Assembly (NCBI GenBank): GCA_933207985.1
Contig: OW240913.1
Location: forward strand, 353,568,258 to 353,632,257
Direction of reading: 5' to 3'
DNA: 64,000 nucleotides
Source: Pelobates cultripes
Lineage: Eukaryota > Chordata > Amphibia > Anura > Pelobatidae
Shown: one piece after another, positions 19,946-32,286 of the stretch
How the letters are laid out: each line of letters opens with the position of its first letter
Numbering within the stretch: position 1 is the first letter of the stretch
The notes under the pieces: model-generated
What the model saw: the letters and a program-made list of their open reading frames with translations, nothing else
Databases searched by the model: none
Told to the model about the DNA's origin: nothing
Made by a program: the position numbers and the translations under genes

Positions 19946-21229
19946 CTGTGTATGTGAAGGTATGTGTGTCATTCTGTGTATGTGTAGGGATGTGTGTGTG
20001 CGGTTTCGCCAGTGTGCATGTGTATGTATGTGTGTATCTATGTGCCAGTGTGTGTGTGTGTGTGCCTGTGTAGGTATAGGTTTGTATCTGTGGGTGTGCC
20101 AGTGTATGTGTCTGTATCTGTTATTGTGTTTCCATATCACTGTGTGTGGCCGCATATGTGTACAGCCTCCATCCCCTAAACAAGAGTCCCCTATTCCTCC
20201 GCTGCAGCCTGTTTCACCCCGCTCTAGCCCACTTAAGTGCCCCTCCCGAGATTTGGTTCTGGATCCGCCCCTGCTACACCATAAAGGCATACCATTTCTT
20301 AAAGAACACATCCCAGGGTATTTCAAAAGTCATATTTTGAATGTTAGCGTGGGATAATTTTTCCGCTAGCTTGTACCAAGTGTTGTGGTATTAAGCGTTT
20401 TTTTGTCTTTTTGACACACAAAGTGAGTTTGCACAGTATATTTTGCAAATCGTATGTGTGCTACGACTGTATAATACTTCATATGTTGCTCAGCTATGTC
20501 GGCTGAGTACAGCAATACCCCCGTATGTACCTTTGCCTGGTATATGTGGACATCGGAGGGGCACATTTGGTACACAGCCATTCCAGTTCTTTTCAAGCTT
20601 TGAATTTTTACGCTGTGTCCATGTCTTATTTTAGAGTATTTTACCAGGCTATATAATCCAAATACCCCATAAAGCCATACCATTTCTTAAAGAAGACATC
20701 CCAGGGTATTTCAAAAGGCCTATTTTGAACCTTAGCATGGGATCATTTTTCAGCTAGCTTTTACCAAGTGTAGTGGTAATAAGCATTTTTTCTGCCTTTT
20801 TGACACACAAAGCGAGTTTGTGCAGTATATTTTGCAAACCTTATGTGTACTACGACTGTATACTACTTCATATGTTGCTCAGCTATGTCGGCTGAGTACA
20901 GCAATACCCCCGTATGTACCTTTGCCAGGTATATGTGGACATTGAAGGGGCACATTTGAGACACAGCCATTCCAGTTTTTTTCGAACTTTGAATTTTTAC
21001 GCTGTGTCCATGTCCCATTTTAGAGTATTTTACAAGGCTATATAATCCAATTACACCATAAAGGCATACCATTTATTAAAGAAGACATCCCAGGGTAATT
21101 CAAAAGGCATATTTTGAATCTAAGCGTGGGATCATTTTTCCGCTAGTTTGTACCAAATGTAGTGGTAATGAGCATTTGTTAATGAATTTTTTTACTTTGT
21201 AAAACTTTTTTTACTTTGTAAAACCCGTT

Positions 21230-21950
21230 TTAAAACTTTTTTTTACTTATTAAATGTTTTACATTTTCTTAACATTTTTTACACTTTTAAATTTTTTTCT
21301 TTTACCGTTAACTCCTAACTAGCAGTAAGCAGCACTAACAGTAAATTCCCTCCTTTCCCATAACTCTCACCCACTCCAGTTAGCAAAATATATATAATTA
21401 TAAAATATTTCAATTAATTAATTAAATAAATTGAACCCCTGAGGGTTAAAAAATAAATAAAAGTTAATCCTCAGGGGTTAAAATAAATTAGATTACAGTA
21501 TAATACTGTGATCTGTATTTTGATCACTGTAGGCAGTGATCAACTGGCAGGGAAGGGGGTAATTTTTATTTAGACTGGGTAAAGGGGGGTGGTATTTTTT
21601 TTTTACTTAAACGTTACTAAAACATTTTTTGAAAACTTTTTTTACCTTTTTAAAGCTTATTTTAAAACTTTTTTAACGTTAACCCCTAGTTAGCCTAACA
21701 CCAAATTCCCCAGTTCCCCACCAACTTCCACCCATCCCAGCTAGCTAAATATATATTTTTTAAATATTTTAATTAATTAATAAAATACATTTAAGCCCTG
21801 AGGGTTAAAAAAATAATAATTAACCTTCGAGGGTTAAAAAAAAATCAGATGACATTAAAATGTATACCCTGCCAATTGATCACTGTAGTCATCATTTGGC
21901 AGGGAAGGGGTTAATTTTATTAAAGCAGGGGAAAGGGGGATGGACTTTAA
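21230..21950 (+). repeat. Second tandem repeat pair, period ~355 bp
   Basis: Blocks with TTTTAAAACTTTTTT..., CCCATCCCAGCTAGC/CCACTCCAGTTAGC, TTAATTAATTAAATA, a CCTGAGGGTTAAAAAAT...GGGTTAAAA hairpin, and CACTGTAG...GGCAGGGAAGGGG recur at about 21378 and 21738, and again at 21549 and 21899. They are distinct from the ~390-bp array upstream. Confidence 0.7.
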
Positions 21951-22060
21951 ACTTTTTTTTTTTTACACAGGGAGAAGATCAGCAGCACTGATCCGTCTCC
22001 TAGCACTTCACACAGAACCAGGAAGTGCAGGGAGGCGGAAGGTGAGTATATGCAGCACAT

Positions 22061-22253
22061 GTGCTCGCTCTGTCAGAGCGAGCACCAGTGCTGGGGCAGC
22101 CCAATTGGGTGCTCCCGGTCTGCTTCTAATACAGAGGCAGACCGGAGCACCGTTAACCCCGCGATCGCGGCGATCTGGGGTTAACTTTAGTAAATTACGG
22201 AAATTTTCCTTCAACGGTCCTTAACTGAAGGACAAGGTTGACGGAAAATTTCC
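22061..22253. repeat. Cluster of consecutive hairpins near the right end of the TTAA element
   Basis: Four inverted repeats are strung together. GTGCTCGCTCTG/CAGAGCGAGCAC lies at 22061-22085, with a 1-base spacer. GGTGCTCC-GGTCTGC and its inverse lie at about 22108-22152. GTTAACCCC...GGGGTTAAC around GCGATCGC lies at about 22153-22186. ACGGAAATTTTCC...GGAAAATTTCCGT, with an inner GTCCTT/AAGGAC pair, lies at about 22197-22253. Confidence 0.8.
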
Positions 22254-22276
22254 GTCTGCGGTCGGGAAGAGGTTAA

Positions 22277-23224
22277 AGAATGCATTTTCTATTTCTGGGT
22301 TATATGTATATATTTGGTAATGTCAAGTATTGGTATATAAATAGTAAATTACAAAAAAAAAGTATTTTGTGAAAAAAGTTTACAAAAAATAACTAATTAA
22401 AATCAGAGGAATGTTGCTCTCCCCCATTTTATTCTGTGATGAAATGCCCCTAATGCTGAATAGATAAAGTTGCTGGATCCTAGTGAAGTCAAAAATACAA
22501 GATATAGTTTAAAAAGGTTAAGGTGCAGAGCAACAATTTTACTAGGGTTGGTGTCACCAAGTGCAGTGACTCACAGTGCCACCCTCTATAAAACTCCATA
22601 TGAGACCGGTCCATGTGAGATCACTGGTGGTCCGGTGATGCACCATCAGCGGGCACAAAAATTGTATATTCTTGTTGTGGGTTTTTCTTGGTTAACACAT
22701 CAGTGATAGTGCGGGAGCTCGCAAAAGGGATATGCAAGGTTTGCAACCCATGAAGTTGCAGATATTTGATCTGCCTCAACAGGCCTCAAAGGAACTCAGA
22801 GCCAACTGCTGGTGCCCATAAAGGGACACAGTACCCAATGGCGTTACCCAATGTCCAGATCCACCCGAACCCCATTGTGATGCCAGTGGAGCAGAATGAC
22901 ATATGGGCTAAACAGTCAAATGATTTGGTGATGATTTTAAATCAGTGTACAGATAAATATTCATTGACTTTGGTCAATCCAGTAAAATTTAAATACCTGA
23001 GCTGTAAGAAACCTTTAATTAATCTTTAACTTGGCTCTTCATTCTTAATGTTATAGTTAATAAGGTCTACGTATTTCTTATTTTATTTAACCCTAAATGG
23101 TCAGTGATGATCAGGATGTCACACATAACATAATGTCTCTGTAGCTACTAGATGTTTCTCAACCATTACAAATTTCGACAGCTAGCCAATAGTTTATTTT
23201 TCTGCAAACATTACCATTGTCTGT
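22277..23224. other. Non-coding DNA; unidentified moderately GC-rich block 22470-23030
   Basis: The ORFs at 22470-22706 and 22766-23029 show no recognised domain and no flanking gene structure. The block looks like an old repeat but I cannot name it. Confidence 0.35.
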
Positions 23225-23545
23225 GTTTTTTTACAGTAAGAACATAAACGATGTGGAATCATTTACCCAAAGAGGTTATCTTATCAAATACTGTAGATAT
23301 GTTTTAGGAAAAAACAGTATATTCAAGCCTATAATTAATATTTATGTGGGTTATGATCCAAGTATAAATCTGATTGCCAACATAGAGTCAAGAATGATTT
23401 CATCAACCTTTTTGTGACACCATTGGCCATCGCTTTATTGTTTGTTTTTGCCTTCTTTTGGATCAACAGCAGAAAAAGGTATGTTTTAAAGGTTGAATTT
23501 GATGGCTCTGAATCTGTTTTCAATCTAGATTACTATGTAATTATT
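23225..23545 (+). mobile_element. 3' end of an old CR1/L2-type LINE
   Basis: The block contains TTTTTGCCTTCTTTTGGATC, AACAGCAGAAAAAGGT, GTTGAATTTGATGG and TTTTCAATCTAGATTACTATG, the recurring 3' UTR strings of a frog LINE family distinct from the 8-kb CR1. An ORF1- or ORF2-derived trace at 23235-23400 is too decayed to assign. The copy is truncated at its 5' side. Confidence 0.5.
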
Positions 23546-24630
23546 CTTCTTACTATCTAAAATGACAAGTACGATGTACCACTACCACTCTTCTTCACCG
23601 GCAATGACTGGTACAATGTAATTCTTGTTTATCTCCTTCATCTTACTAAGTATGTGCTTTGCTCACAGTCTTGAACTTATCACAGACTACAACTTAATAC
23701 ATGAACTAACTTAAAATACTCCTGTGTTATTTCAATGTTTCACCTACTTGTCACAGACTCTTTCTCCTATAATGTGTTTAAAATTACTTTTAACTGTCTC
23801 CATATTGATTCTTCATTGGCACCAGAGGACACTTTGTGTTCTTTTGTTCTTAGTGCCGAGTACCTTTAACGGTCCTTAAACGCTGCTTGTCCTGCTTTAC
23901 TTCTGGAGACAAATCATGGTGTACTATACCATAAATAAATGTGTCACCTGAAAATGCCCATTCAGGGAATGCCAGAAGCTGCTGATCATTGCATTGGGTC
24001 CTGGCAGTTTGAACCCTTTTTTAAAATACTCCTTGTGCGTGTTTCTTATGAATTACCTACACAGTGAAATACCAGCCAAAACATTTTTGTGAGAGATAAT
24101 ACCCATAATGAACTCATTATTTTGGCAATTCAGGACTCCTCCAACATGACTCTATACTTTCATAACGAGTGACAATCTCCTTTTGCATGATTTTTCTTGC
24201 TTGCTTATTTTTCCGAAATAAAAGCATGTTTATGTTTTTAGAATAAACACATTAAAAACAACGAGGCTGTCAGCTGGCTTTATTCTGTTTGTTGATCCTG
24301 AGTATGATGAACGTTAGCATCACCTCCCAATAATACACAACTGAATTACTTCGCTTTTTTGTTGCTACAATTTAAAAAAAAAAAAAAAGCAATTAACATG
24401 AATAGTAGTTAATTCTGTCGCAAACACATAATTTAGGACAGAATTGAGTTGCAACATGTCATCCTACAGACAGTAATCATCTTTTTTAACTCTTTGCAGG
24501 CCAGGAATTTTTCTAGACATAAATCAAAATCTGGTCCTAAGGACCAGTTTATGTAGCATTACCTGCTTTATATAAATAAATGGGAGAGTCTTTTCAAAAT
24601 AGATTGATAACAATTTTGGTAATATTTATA
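23546..24630. other. AT-rich non-coding DNA
   Basis: No gene, no recognised element. Confidence 0.4.
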
Positions 24631-24669
24631 CAGATAGATAGAGAGACAGACAGACAGACAGACAGACTA

Positions 24670-24726
<57 letters not shown>

Positions 24727-24745
24727 CAGGCAAACAGATAAATAG
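24631..24745. repeat. (GATA)n / (GACA)n microsatellite
   Basis: GATAGATAGAGAGACAGACA leads into about 16 GATA units, then GACAGGCAAACAGATA. A long pure run like this is likely length-polymorphic. Confidence 0.95.
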
Positions 24746-25199
24746 AGATATTTATAATACAATTATATTATATAAAAGCCATTCAGCATTTTCGAAAATC
24801 TCGAATCAGTGCAATTCTAGTAAAGTAACCAACATGCCAATTGTGGCTGGAAAAACTAGTATTTATATGTGTTATAAAATAGTTGCAAGCTGCCACAGGT
24901 TTATAACCACAGTAACTGTGCTAAGTAATATTTAAAGAGATTGTGTCGCCAAAGCACTATATAAGCCTATTCAGATTTAAAAATGAATGCGTTTAGTTTA
25001 TATTATGTTTTTGATTCCGAGTCAAGCTCTCGATTTGGCTCTTTAGCAAACCTCGTTGCTGTTTCACCTTTAAAAAAATAAATTAAATTAAAAATATCTG
25101 TTTTTTTTTATTTTCTCCTTCATCCTTTCACTACCAAAGTGTTTCCTTATATAAAGAATTAAATAAAGCAACATTCATTTAAAATTGCGTATGCATAAT
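24746..25199. other. AT-rich non-coding DNA
   Basis: No gene or recognised element. Confidence 0.4.
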
Positions 25200-26340
25200 G
25201 AACACATAACAGAGTAAAACAGCTTTTCAGGTATACCTAAGCGTGTAAATGGTATATACGAAAAAAGTGCCAGCGCTTAGTGAATAATCCCCTTAGACAA
25301 ATAATCTAGGGTACCAAGAATTAGATAAATTCGACCTTATATGTATAGAGCCCCAGTTCATATTGTCTAAAAGCTTTGGAGGCTGCTTTCTATCAACATG
25401 TTTCGCCCACTTCCCAGGGTCTTTGTAAAGATAGGAGGCGGAGGCTATGAATAGTGATATATATATTTATGATTCTTATCCTAACCCCAATTTCCTATAT
25501 TTAACGTCATAGTGTCTTTTTTTAACTCATTCAGCATTAAAATACTTGCACCAACATTTCTGATAGTACATTCGATATATTATGAAGCTTTACATATCCT
25601 TGCATGTTATATAATAAACAATAGCATACTGCAACTTAATGGACACGATATAGCTAGGAGCATAAATAAAAAGAAAATTATAGGGTAATAATGTTAGTTG
25701 TAATAAACCCCAATTTCAAATTTCCACTCACAAATTGGCAGAAAATTCAAGCTCATCAATAGTATGTAGAATCCCACAGGTCCAATATTGTTCAGATATC
25801 CAGTAATTCATGTAGGAAGATATAAAAAGACATAGTACAGCGCTAATATTAAATAAAATCACATGCTTCAATGTTTACAGCATTCAAGAAGATCAAAAGT
25901 CTGTCAATACAACTCTGCATTCCCCGGTCCCAATCTCTATGGTATGGAGTATAGGGGTCCTCACAGATGTTGTAGGCAAGAAGCAGAAAATATACACAAC
26001 AATAATAATAATTAAAAACAATTAAAATACTCTACGTGTTTTGTCTAGTACTCTTGACTTCATCGGGAGTAAAAAGGTGAGTAATACACAAAATAAAATG
26101 CTGTGATTAATATTCAGACTGAAGTCACATTTAAAAGTCCCTCTTCCAGGTGTCAGATTCCTCTCGGCCAATCTGCTTTACTCTTCCCATCTGTTTATAA
26201 TACGTCTATCAGCTTCATCCATATTTGGAGTACCGGTGGGTGTCTTTGGAATGCACATGCGTTCCACCAATCCGGAAGTCGTTCGTATTGGTCCATGGGT
26301 AATAACGACGTGAATAATATGTAGCTGGAACGCTTTTTTC
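25200..26340. repeat. Probable frog interspersed repeat(s) with CATGTTTCGCCC and CTACGTGTTTTGTC motifs
   Basis: Two blocks (about 25200-25480 and 25790-26340) carry TATCAACATGTTTCGCCCAC and CTACGTGTTTTGTCTAGTAC followed by GACTTCATCGGGAGT. These recall an abundant amphibian repeat whose other strand reads CTGATGAAGTC...CGAAACGCGT. Boundaries are not defined, and no protein is encoded. Confidence 0.35.
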
Positions 26341-28060
26341 ATATAAATTTTAACCACAAGAATTTGGGGATATTCTTTGTGTGCTCAGCTACTATTGTAT
26401 GAGACTATCATTTTTACCATTGATTGAGAATATTGTTATGGAATGTTTGCACTCTCTCGATTTTAGAATACTTTTGTGTAAATGATATATATTTAGAGCA
26501 TTTAAATTTAATTATTATTATTTTATTTTTTTGCTGATATAATGATTTATTTTTGCAGATATAATGAGTGCATATAAATGAATTAGATACTATGATATTC
26601 TATGTTTTATGTAAAATAAAAAAGAAAATATTTATTCACTGCTATCTGTAAATAATCTGCTGGTCTTTTGTGGAATGCAGATTCCCAAAGTGCCCGATCC
26701 TCCTGTAGAGGAATAGAAAAAAGGCAAGAAGAGAAAAATGTTTTAAATAATTAAAAAAGACCCTAAAGTACTAAAGAAGAGTCCTTAAAATGCCATTTTT
26801 TGAGGTCTAAGAATCCAATATGCTCACACAGAGCGATTCTGCAAAAAAAAAAACAACAAAGAAAACTACAACAAAAAAGCAAACCACAGTAAAGTAGCAA
26901 ACCACAGTAAAAACTTGTATCTGCTGTGGTTATATAACAAGAATATAGGAAAAAAAACAACCTAGCAGGCAAACGTAGCTTATTAGAATGGAAGGTGCAG
27001 CGGAGGGGTATAAAAAACTACACATAACTACATAACAGTACTTCAGAATATGTGTGTACTTTATAGGTAAAATAATTTTTAAAAAAGCAAAACTTAATAA
27101 TAACTATTGGAATATACACTGTAAAAGTGCTGTCTGTATTTCTGCATGGTTGTCATAATGAAATTAATATATAGCGTTTACTTCCAGTATAGTAGCTCAG
27201 AGCTCTCAGCTTGTATATCAATCAATTAGATATAAAGTCCATGTTTGGATATTATGCTGTTAAGCTTCACAGGAAAAGTGGGAGTTTGTACAAAGAACAG
27301 AGAGCATACTTGGTAAATCTCAAGAGAATGAGAAGCCCTCCTACTCGTATTAAGTACAGATACTTTTAATAGCATCTCAAGAGAAATTGGACATTGATAC
27401 ATTTCCACTTCTTTAGGATAACGAAATCCCCAAAAATCCACCCACTTGCTGTTCCAAGAAAATGGACTTAGCATTTTGCTGCTGTTACCTCACCTGAATA
27501 ATATAAAAACCATCATCACGTAAAATCAACACCTGAATCACAGTGATATATTCCACATTTCCAAATAATTTTAAGGCCACATTACCAAGCTGACCATATC
27601 AGCACAGCAGAATGTAAAAAGTTAGCAAAAAATTTTTTTCAATGGACCAAACTTTTTTTTTGTGGTGAATTAACTCCTGAAAGACTGCAGACATCTCAAA
27701 TGTATAGAAATGTTTTTATAGGTAGATATTTAACGAAAATAAATATTCTTGAATGCTATGATGGCCACTGGGACTTTGCTGGCTGTTAACACCCAGTCTA
27801 GCATTGGCAGTGGGCAATCGTTTTGATTTGTAAAATCTAAGCCCTGGATGTTAACAATACAAATTTGGATTTCAGAAGTCCGGCAGCTTTTGGTCTAGCT
27901 GACAAATTCAGGTTTTGTTTAGAACCTGCTAAGCAAAATCAAGATGTTAAATATTGTGGTCAGTCCAAACGTCCCGATAATCAGCCAGATGGATTCCCCC
28001 CTAATCGTCACAGAGCCTTTCGGACTTAAATTAGTAACCCTGGAAGTATTGTATTTTAAA
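26341..28060. other. AT-rich non-coding DNA
   Basis: No convincing gene or bounded repeat. The 69- and 82-codon - strand ORFs at 26763-26972 and 27226-27474 have no recognised domain or splice context. Confidence 0.4.
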
Positions 28061-28064
28061 AGTA

Positions 28065-28461
28065 CACATTAAACACCAAACCCACCAAAGTTCGAGGTGT
28101 TGGTTGTGTTGCCTAGAGTGGCTGGTGCCTTCACCCAGTTTAATAGCAATTCATTTAGGAAAGGTTTGTCCTAAACCAGAGCTCACCCCTACACTTGTAT
28201 TCTACCCTCTTCTTTGCAATGAATGGCTGAGAGCAGGTAGCTAGCCAGCCCCCAGTCAAGAAATTGACATTTATAATGTGGAAGTGTAAAGTCCACATAA
28301 GCTGAGGAGAGGGTGGTCTCTGTGCACTGGGAAGTTCCTTAATTCATTTCATACCATTTCTAAATGGATTGACATTAACCAGGGATGCAGGACTAGGGCA
28401 TTCTAGGCATCGTAACCACTACGACGAGATTAACTAAGAACATTACTTAGTGTCCCTTTAA
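28065..28461 (-). repeat. T2/Kolobok-like MITE, one clear end
   Basis: The right end reads TTAGTGTCCCTTTAA (TTAA at 28458-28461), the inverse of the family's TTAAAGGGACACT terminus. The left end is uncertain, near TTAAACACCAAACCC at about 28068. Confidence 0.5.
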
Positions 28462-28464
28462 CAT

Positions 28465-30435
28465 TTCATATTTGTGGATTACCTGTCTAACCTCGGAGAC
28501 GATTGTCTTCCGCTGCTGTTTTTTTAACTTGACTGTTTTTAGAGTGATGTGACAATCACCTGCTACTGAAATGGGAACATTTTATGCAGAAACATGTAAT
28601 CTATATAATTTGGAAGGGGTTCTTGTTCTCTTCACTAATCTCGCTAGAAAGATGAAACTCAAAAATAAGAAAACAGTTGAACATCTGCGTGAGAGACAGG
28701 GAAATAATGTTTTTTCCTGAAATACTATTTTCTTGTGATAAATTTTTAATTTTCCATAATGTTCTGTCATAATTTTACGCAATGTTCTTAGCTTTTTTTT
28801 CCCAGCCATTCATAATCAGTAATCGGAAATCATATACCACCAGTATACCACCGAGTAAGTGAAACATTTTATTAATTCAATATCAGAACTGATACATATA
28901 CTAACATGCATTTCAAGTGTCAGAGAATCAGCAGTATCCTTCACCAACTACCCAAACCAGATACCACTTATTGAACAGATAAACCACCCAATATCAACTA
29001 CCGCAAGAACCTCACTTTGCTACGTGACTCAATGCTGCTAAACCACTTTTAAAATTATATTCACTTTTTAGCAGCATTCATTAGTCTATTCAATAAAGTG
29101 CGTCATTTATAAAGTGTCATATTATCAACTTTAATTTGCTAAATTGCTTTAGCTACAAGGAAAAGAAATTCCTCACCACTTTAGATTCAGCTACACTTAC
29201 TTCAAAGTCACTGTATGTTTTTACCGAACTGCAATATGTTACCATTAGTTGTTACATTATCTGTTATTATTGGTATATTCACGGGGGACAAAGCTCTAAA
29301 TCAACAATTGCTTAACTTAAAAAGGTGATATTATCTGGGCCAATGAAAGTGGCTTTAATAAAATAAATGGCGACAAGTAGTGAACAAAACCTCCCATAAT
29401 TGGCATTTCAAGAGAGCTCGGTGAAAGACGTAAACAGCTTTTAGTTTCACTTAATCGAGTTCCGTTTAATAGCCACATTTTTGGGGTGTTAGTGGCAGTG
29501 CGGCCAAGGGCGATGCTGTTTTGAGAAATTTTAGGCCACTTACTACTAATTTTTGCAACTGCAATCTGCAATGTGATTTAGAACAAGAGTAATGTATCTT
29601 ATTTACACAGACTGATTTCTAAACACAGTTATACACCAACAATATGGAGCTCCTAGATAAGCGGGCAGTAGGATAGAAACGAGGGACAGAGGGATTTCAG
29701 CTTAATATAGGGACTCTGACCATCCTATTTAGGGACGCTCAGGAGGTATAAGTTTAGCAGTAGTGGTTCGAGTGTTGGGTGTTGAACAAAGTCACACTAA
29801 TTAATGTTGCGCTGTAACTTTATTCCTTTTCTCCTATTGGTTGAAATTATTCTATGCCTGTACCAGGGTTTCACAGATGCGTTATTCATTTTACCTGAAA
29901 TCATTTTATGGCCTTGTTTAGTAACACTTTCCCCACATATATAATTTATGAGTAACTCAATACACGTTGGTTAGTTGGATAATTTTTCCAGATCAGTTTA
30001 GTGGCTACATCTGTTTGTTTGTTAAAATTTGTTAAATCACTGTCTGTTTTAGAGACATAAATACACTTCTTCCTGCCTTAGAAACGGACAAGTTTCAACA
30101 GTTTTGTAGCAAGTTTGGGAGTGGCACATAAACAACATTTAGACAATCTTGCTCAAGGACAAAAATGCGGAAACGGGTAATGTCAATTTCCAATAAAAAA
30201 TGTTAACATTCAACCACAACTAAGGTAGCATGTTTTATGAAGCAATGTAAAACCACTTTAAAATGTGTATATAATCCCGAAGGATTTCTAAATAGGCCGA
30301 TTTAAGAAATGATTTATGGTGATAGAAAATCAAGTTTAAAAAAACTTTAAGAAAAAGAAACCTGTAGCTCAGATCATTTACCCAGACCTACACACACCTT
30401 GTGGCAATATAAACGTATATTAACTTCAGAAATGG
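28465..30435. other. AT-rich non-coding DNA
   Basis: No gene or element recognised in about 2 kb. Short ORFs (28582-28809 on the - strand, 28859-29041 on the +, 29317-29571 on the -) lack recognisable domains. Confidence 0.4.
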
Positions 30436-30449
30436 CCTACTTGAAATGG

Positions 30450-30595
30450 ATGCACTAAAGCTGGCATAGTACTCCAGATCTTGTGGACTACACCTCCCCT
30501 GATGCTTTGCCAACTTCATGGGTGCAAGAGCACTATAGGAGATATACTCAACAACATTTGGAGAGCCGGAGGCTGCCTACCCCTGTGCATGATTA
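30450..30595. repeat. Short palindromic MITE (hAT-like)
   Basis: GACTACACCTCCCCTGATGC...GAGCCGGAGGCTGCCTACCCC resembles the widespread vertebrate MITE with CTACAACTCCCATGATGC and GGCTGCCTACCCCTG strings. About 145 bp, eroded ends. Confidence 0.5.
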
Positions 30596-30599
30596 TAAT

Positions 30600-31225
30600 G
30601 CCATCTCTGTCTTGTTTTAACTGATCAATTTATGCATTCTGATACATTTTATATATCTTGTGAGTTTTAATTTAAAAGACTTTTCTACTTTAACTTTCAG
30701 TAGTTCAGCAACATGGAACCAAATTAATTAACTTTTTTCTTTTTTTTTTTCTTTTTTTTTTTAAGGAATTTAACGATTCCCATACAGATGCCATGGGTAA
30801 CTACTGTTGTCTTAAATCACCTCAGGGTGTACCTTTATTTAAAGAATTCATACGACTGAGGATGATAGGTGTGTTAAGCATAAGAAAACAGAGTTACTTT
30901 TATTAACCAACCCGGGGTAACAGACAATGTGTTTTTGATTAGTTTTTCTTGAGGTGTAATTTTCACATGGTATTTTATGTACATAGTGCAGAGTATTCAC
31001 TTATCATAATGATTAAGATTGTCTCATAAACAGAAGAACAGAAAGCATAACTGGCTTAGATCATTTTTCCAGGTTGTCTATTTTTACATTAAATTGGAAA
31101 TTCATTTTGAATTCTCACTTCAGAAAATTACCCTGTCAGCCATAGCAACTTCTGGTTTGTCAATAAACAGGGTTGTTTACAAAAATGAAAAATTGTCAAG
31201 AATTCCAAGGGAATTCAAAGTAAAT
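30600..31225. other. AT-rich non-coding DNA
   Basis: Contains a T-rich run at about 30735-30765. No gene recognised. Confidence 0.4.
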
Positions 31226-31229
31226 TTAA

Positions 31230-31513
31230 AATTCAAAGTGACACTATAGGCACCCAGGCCACTTGTAGACTGTAGTAGTATGTAGTATGTGAAAGCATTG
31301 TGATTGGCTTAGACCACCACTTCTGATGGTGTCAGCAGACAGAGGCAGTTCAGGGGCAAAGCCAGCAGCTGCAGACTTGAATGCAAGTATGATATTACTA
31401 TATTTAGGGAGGCCAGGGTGAAAAAAGGCATAAATTAAATGCATGCAAACTTTTGTGCTACTAAGCAGTTATTTTTTATTTATTTTATATTGGGCAGTGG
31501 AGTGTCCCTTTAA
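31230..31513. repeat. T2/Kolobok-like MITE
   Basis: The left end is AAAGTGACACTATAGGCACC. The right end is GCAGTGGAGTGTCCCTTTAA (TTAA at 31510-31513). About 280 bp, no coding capacity. Terminal match to the other family copies is good, but the left TTAA is degraded. Confidence 0.65.
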
Positions 31514-31616
31514 GGTAGAGAATGTGTTGGAGGAGTATGAATGTAACTGATAAGTTATAATATTTGGAAACTATTTGGAAACTTAAAAAGTGATTTGTTT
31601 AAAAAGTTTTTTTAAT

Positions 31617-32260
31617 GTTTTTTTTTTATTGAGAAATAGTAATGGGTACACACACATTACATAACATAATGTTAAAAAAATAATAATCCATAAATCTAAG
31701 CAGAAATCTAAAATGATAACCACAATATGGTGTCATGTTAAAATATTTAGCAAAACACATTTGGCAATACATTTACATCACAAATGAAAAATAAGGAGCA
31801 AACCAAAAATAAGAATTGGACTGCCAAGTTGTATCCAATCATCCTCTTTTTTTTATAGTACAATTGGACATCATATACCAAGAACAAGTGTGTGGTTTCA
31901 CAAAGCACAGATACCATTTTGACAACAAAATAAAAATACAAATACAGAACAACAGACCACATACAAATATTAAAACAAATCAAGATAAAATACAAGATAG
32001 TTCTGTTATAGGGGTGAAGTAAACGAAACATAAGACCAAAGAAACACAAATGAGAATAAAAAGCAGAGACAGAACAAGAGCAAAAGAATAAAAGCGAGAA
32101 ATATCAATATAAAACATAAAAATAACTCTTAAATATACAAAGAAAGTTAAAAAGAAAAAACAGGTATAAAGAGGGAAGGGGCAAGGAAAAAGACGTGGAT
32201 GTACAAAAAGTTAACCAAATTAGTTTTAATCCGATACAATCTATGACCAAAGAATCAACC
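31617..32260 (-). mobile_element. Probable 5'-truncated L1-type 3' UTR
   Basis: On the - strand a T-rich, gene-poor ~600-bp stretch ends TTTCTCAATAAAAAAAA at 31617-31635, a polyadenylation signal running into an A-tail. L1-clade 3' UTRs in frogs are similarly T-rich. No coding part is present, and target-site duplications were not identified. Confidence 0.4.
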
Positions 32261-32286
32261 CCAAACCTCATTTAATATCAAGCAAG

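Larger units (their letters stand above)
17876..20281 (+). mobile_element. hAT-type non-autonomous transposon with 8-bp target-site duplications
   Basis: The element proper is 17884-20273 (2390 bp). It starts CAGTGGCGGATCCGGG, and its right end read in reverse starts CAGGGGCGGATCCAG. It is flanked by CTACACCA at 17876-17883 and 20274-20281. CAG-type ends with 8-bp duplications fit the hAT superfamily. Removing it and one duplication restores the host ~390-bp repeat (...CTACACCATAAAGGCATACC...). There is no transposase. Contents: a G-run and C-run pair near the left end, a 13-bp perfect hairpin, the 38-bp VNTR, and a foldback insertion. Confidence 0.87.
17084..21180 (+). repeat. Tandem ~390-bp repeat array, split by the hAT insertion
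   Basis: A recurring CATACCATTTCTTAAAGAA...CATCCCAGGGTATTTC start occurs at about 20291, 20679 and 21068 (spacing 388-389). A more diverged version starts near 17489, and one before it near 17084. Each unit also contains GCTGAGTAC...AATACCCCC and a GTGTCCATGTC...TTTTAGAGTATTTTA end. The last unit is partial. The two units right of the hAT insertion are much more alike than the two left of it. Confidence 0.8.
16587..22276. mobile_element. Large TTAA-flanked non-autonomous DNA element (interrupted by a hAT element)
   Basis: The left end is TTAACCCCTTAAGGACA at 16587. The right end reads GGGAAGAGGTTAA to 22276, whose reverse complement starts TTAACCTCTTCCC. The matching TTAACCYCTT ends and TTAA boundaries suggest a TTAA-target superfamily (Kolobok or piggyBac). 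Inside are an array of ~390-bp repeats (about 17084-21180), a second pair of ~355-bp repeats (about 21230-21950) and a cluster of hairpins (22061-22253). A hAT-like element occupies 17884-20273. No transposase is encoded. Without the insertion the element would be about 3.3 kb. Boundaries are visible; superfamily is inferred. Confidence 0.6.

Noticed and set aside
19904..20357. Overlapping ORFs of 131-140 codons on both strands
   Set aside because: They arise from GT-rich repeat and the hAT right end; composition is repeat-driven and no domain is seen.
22470..23029. Possible coding exons in the block 22470-23029
   Set aside because: No acceptor or donor with matching phase and no recognisable protein features. 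More likely an old repeat.
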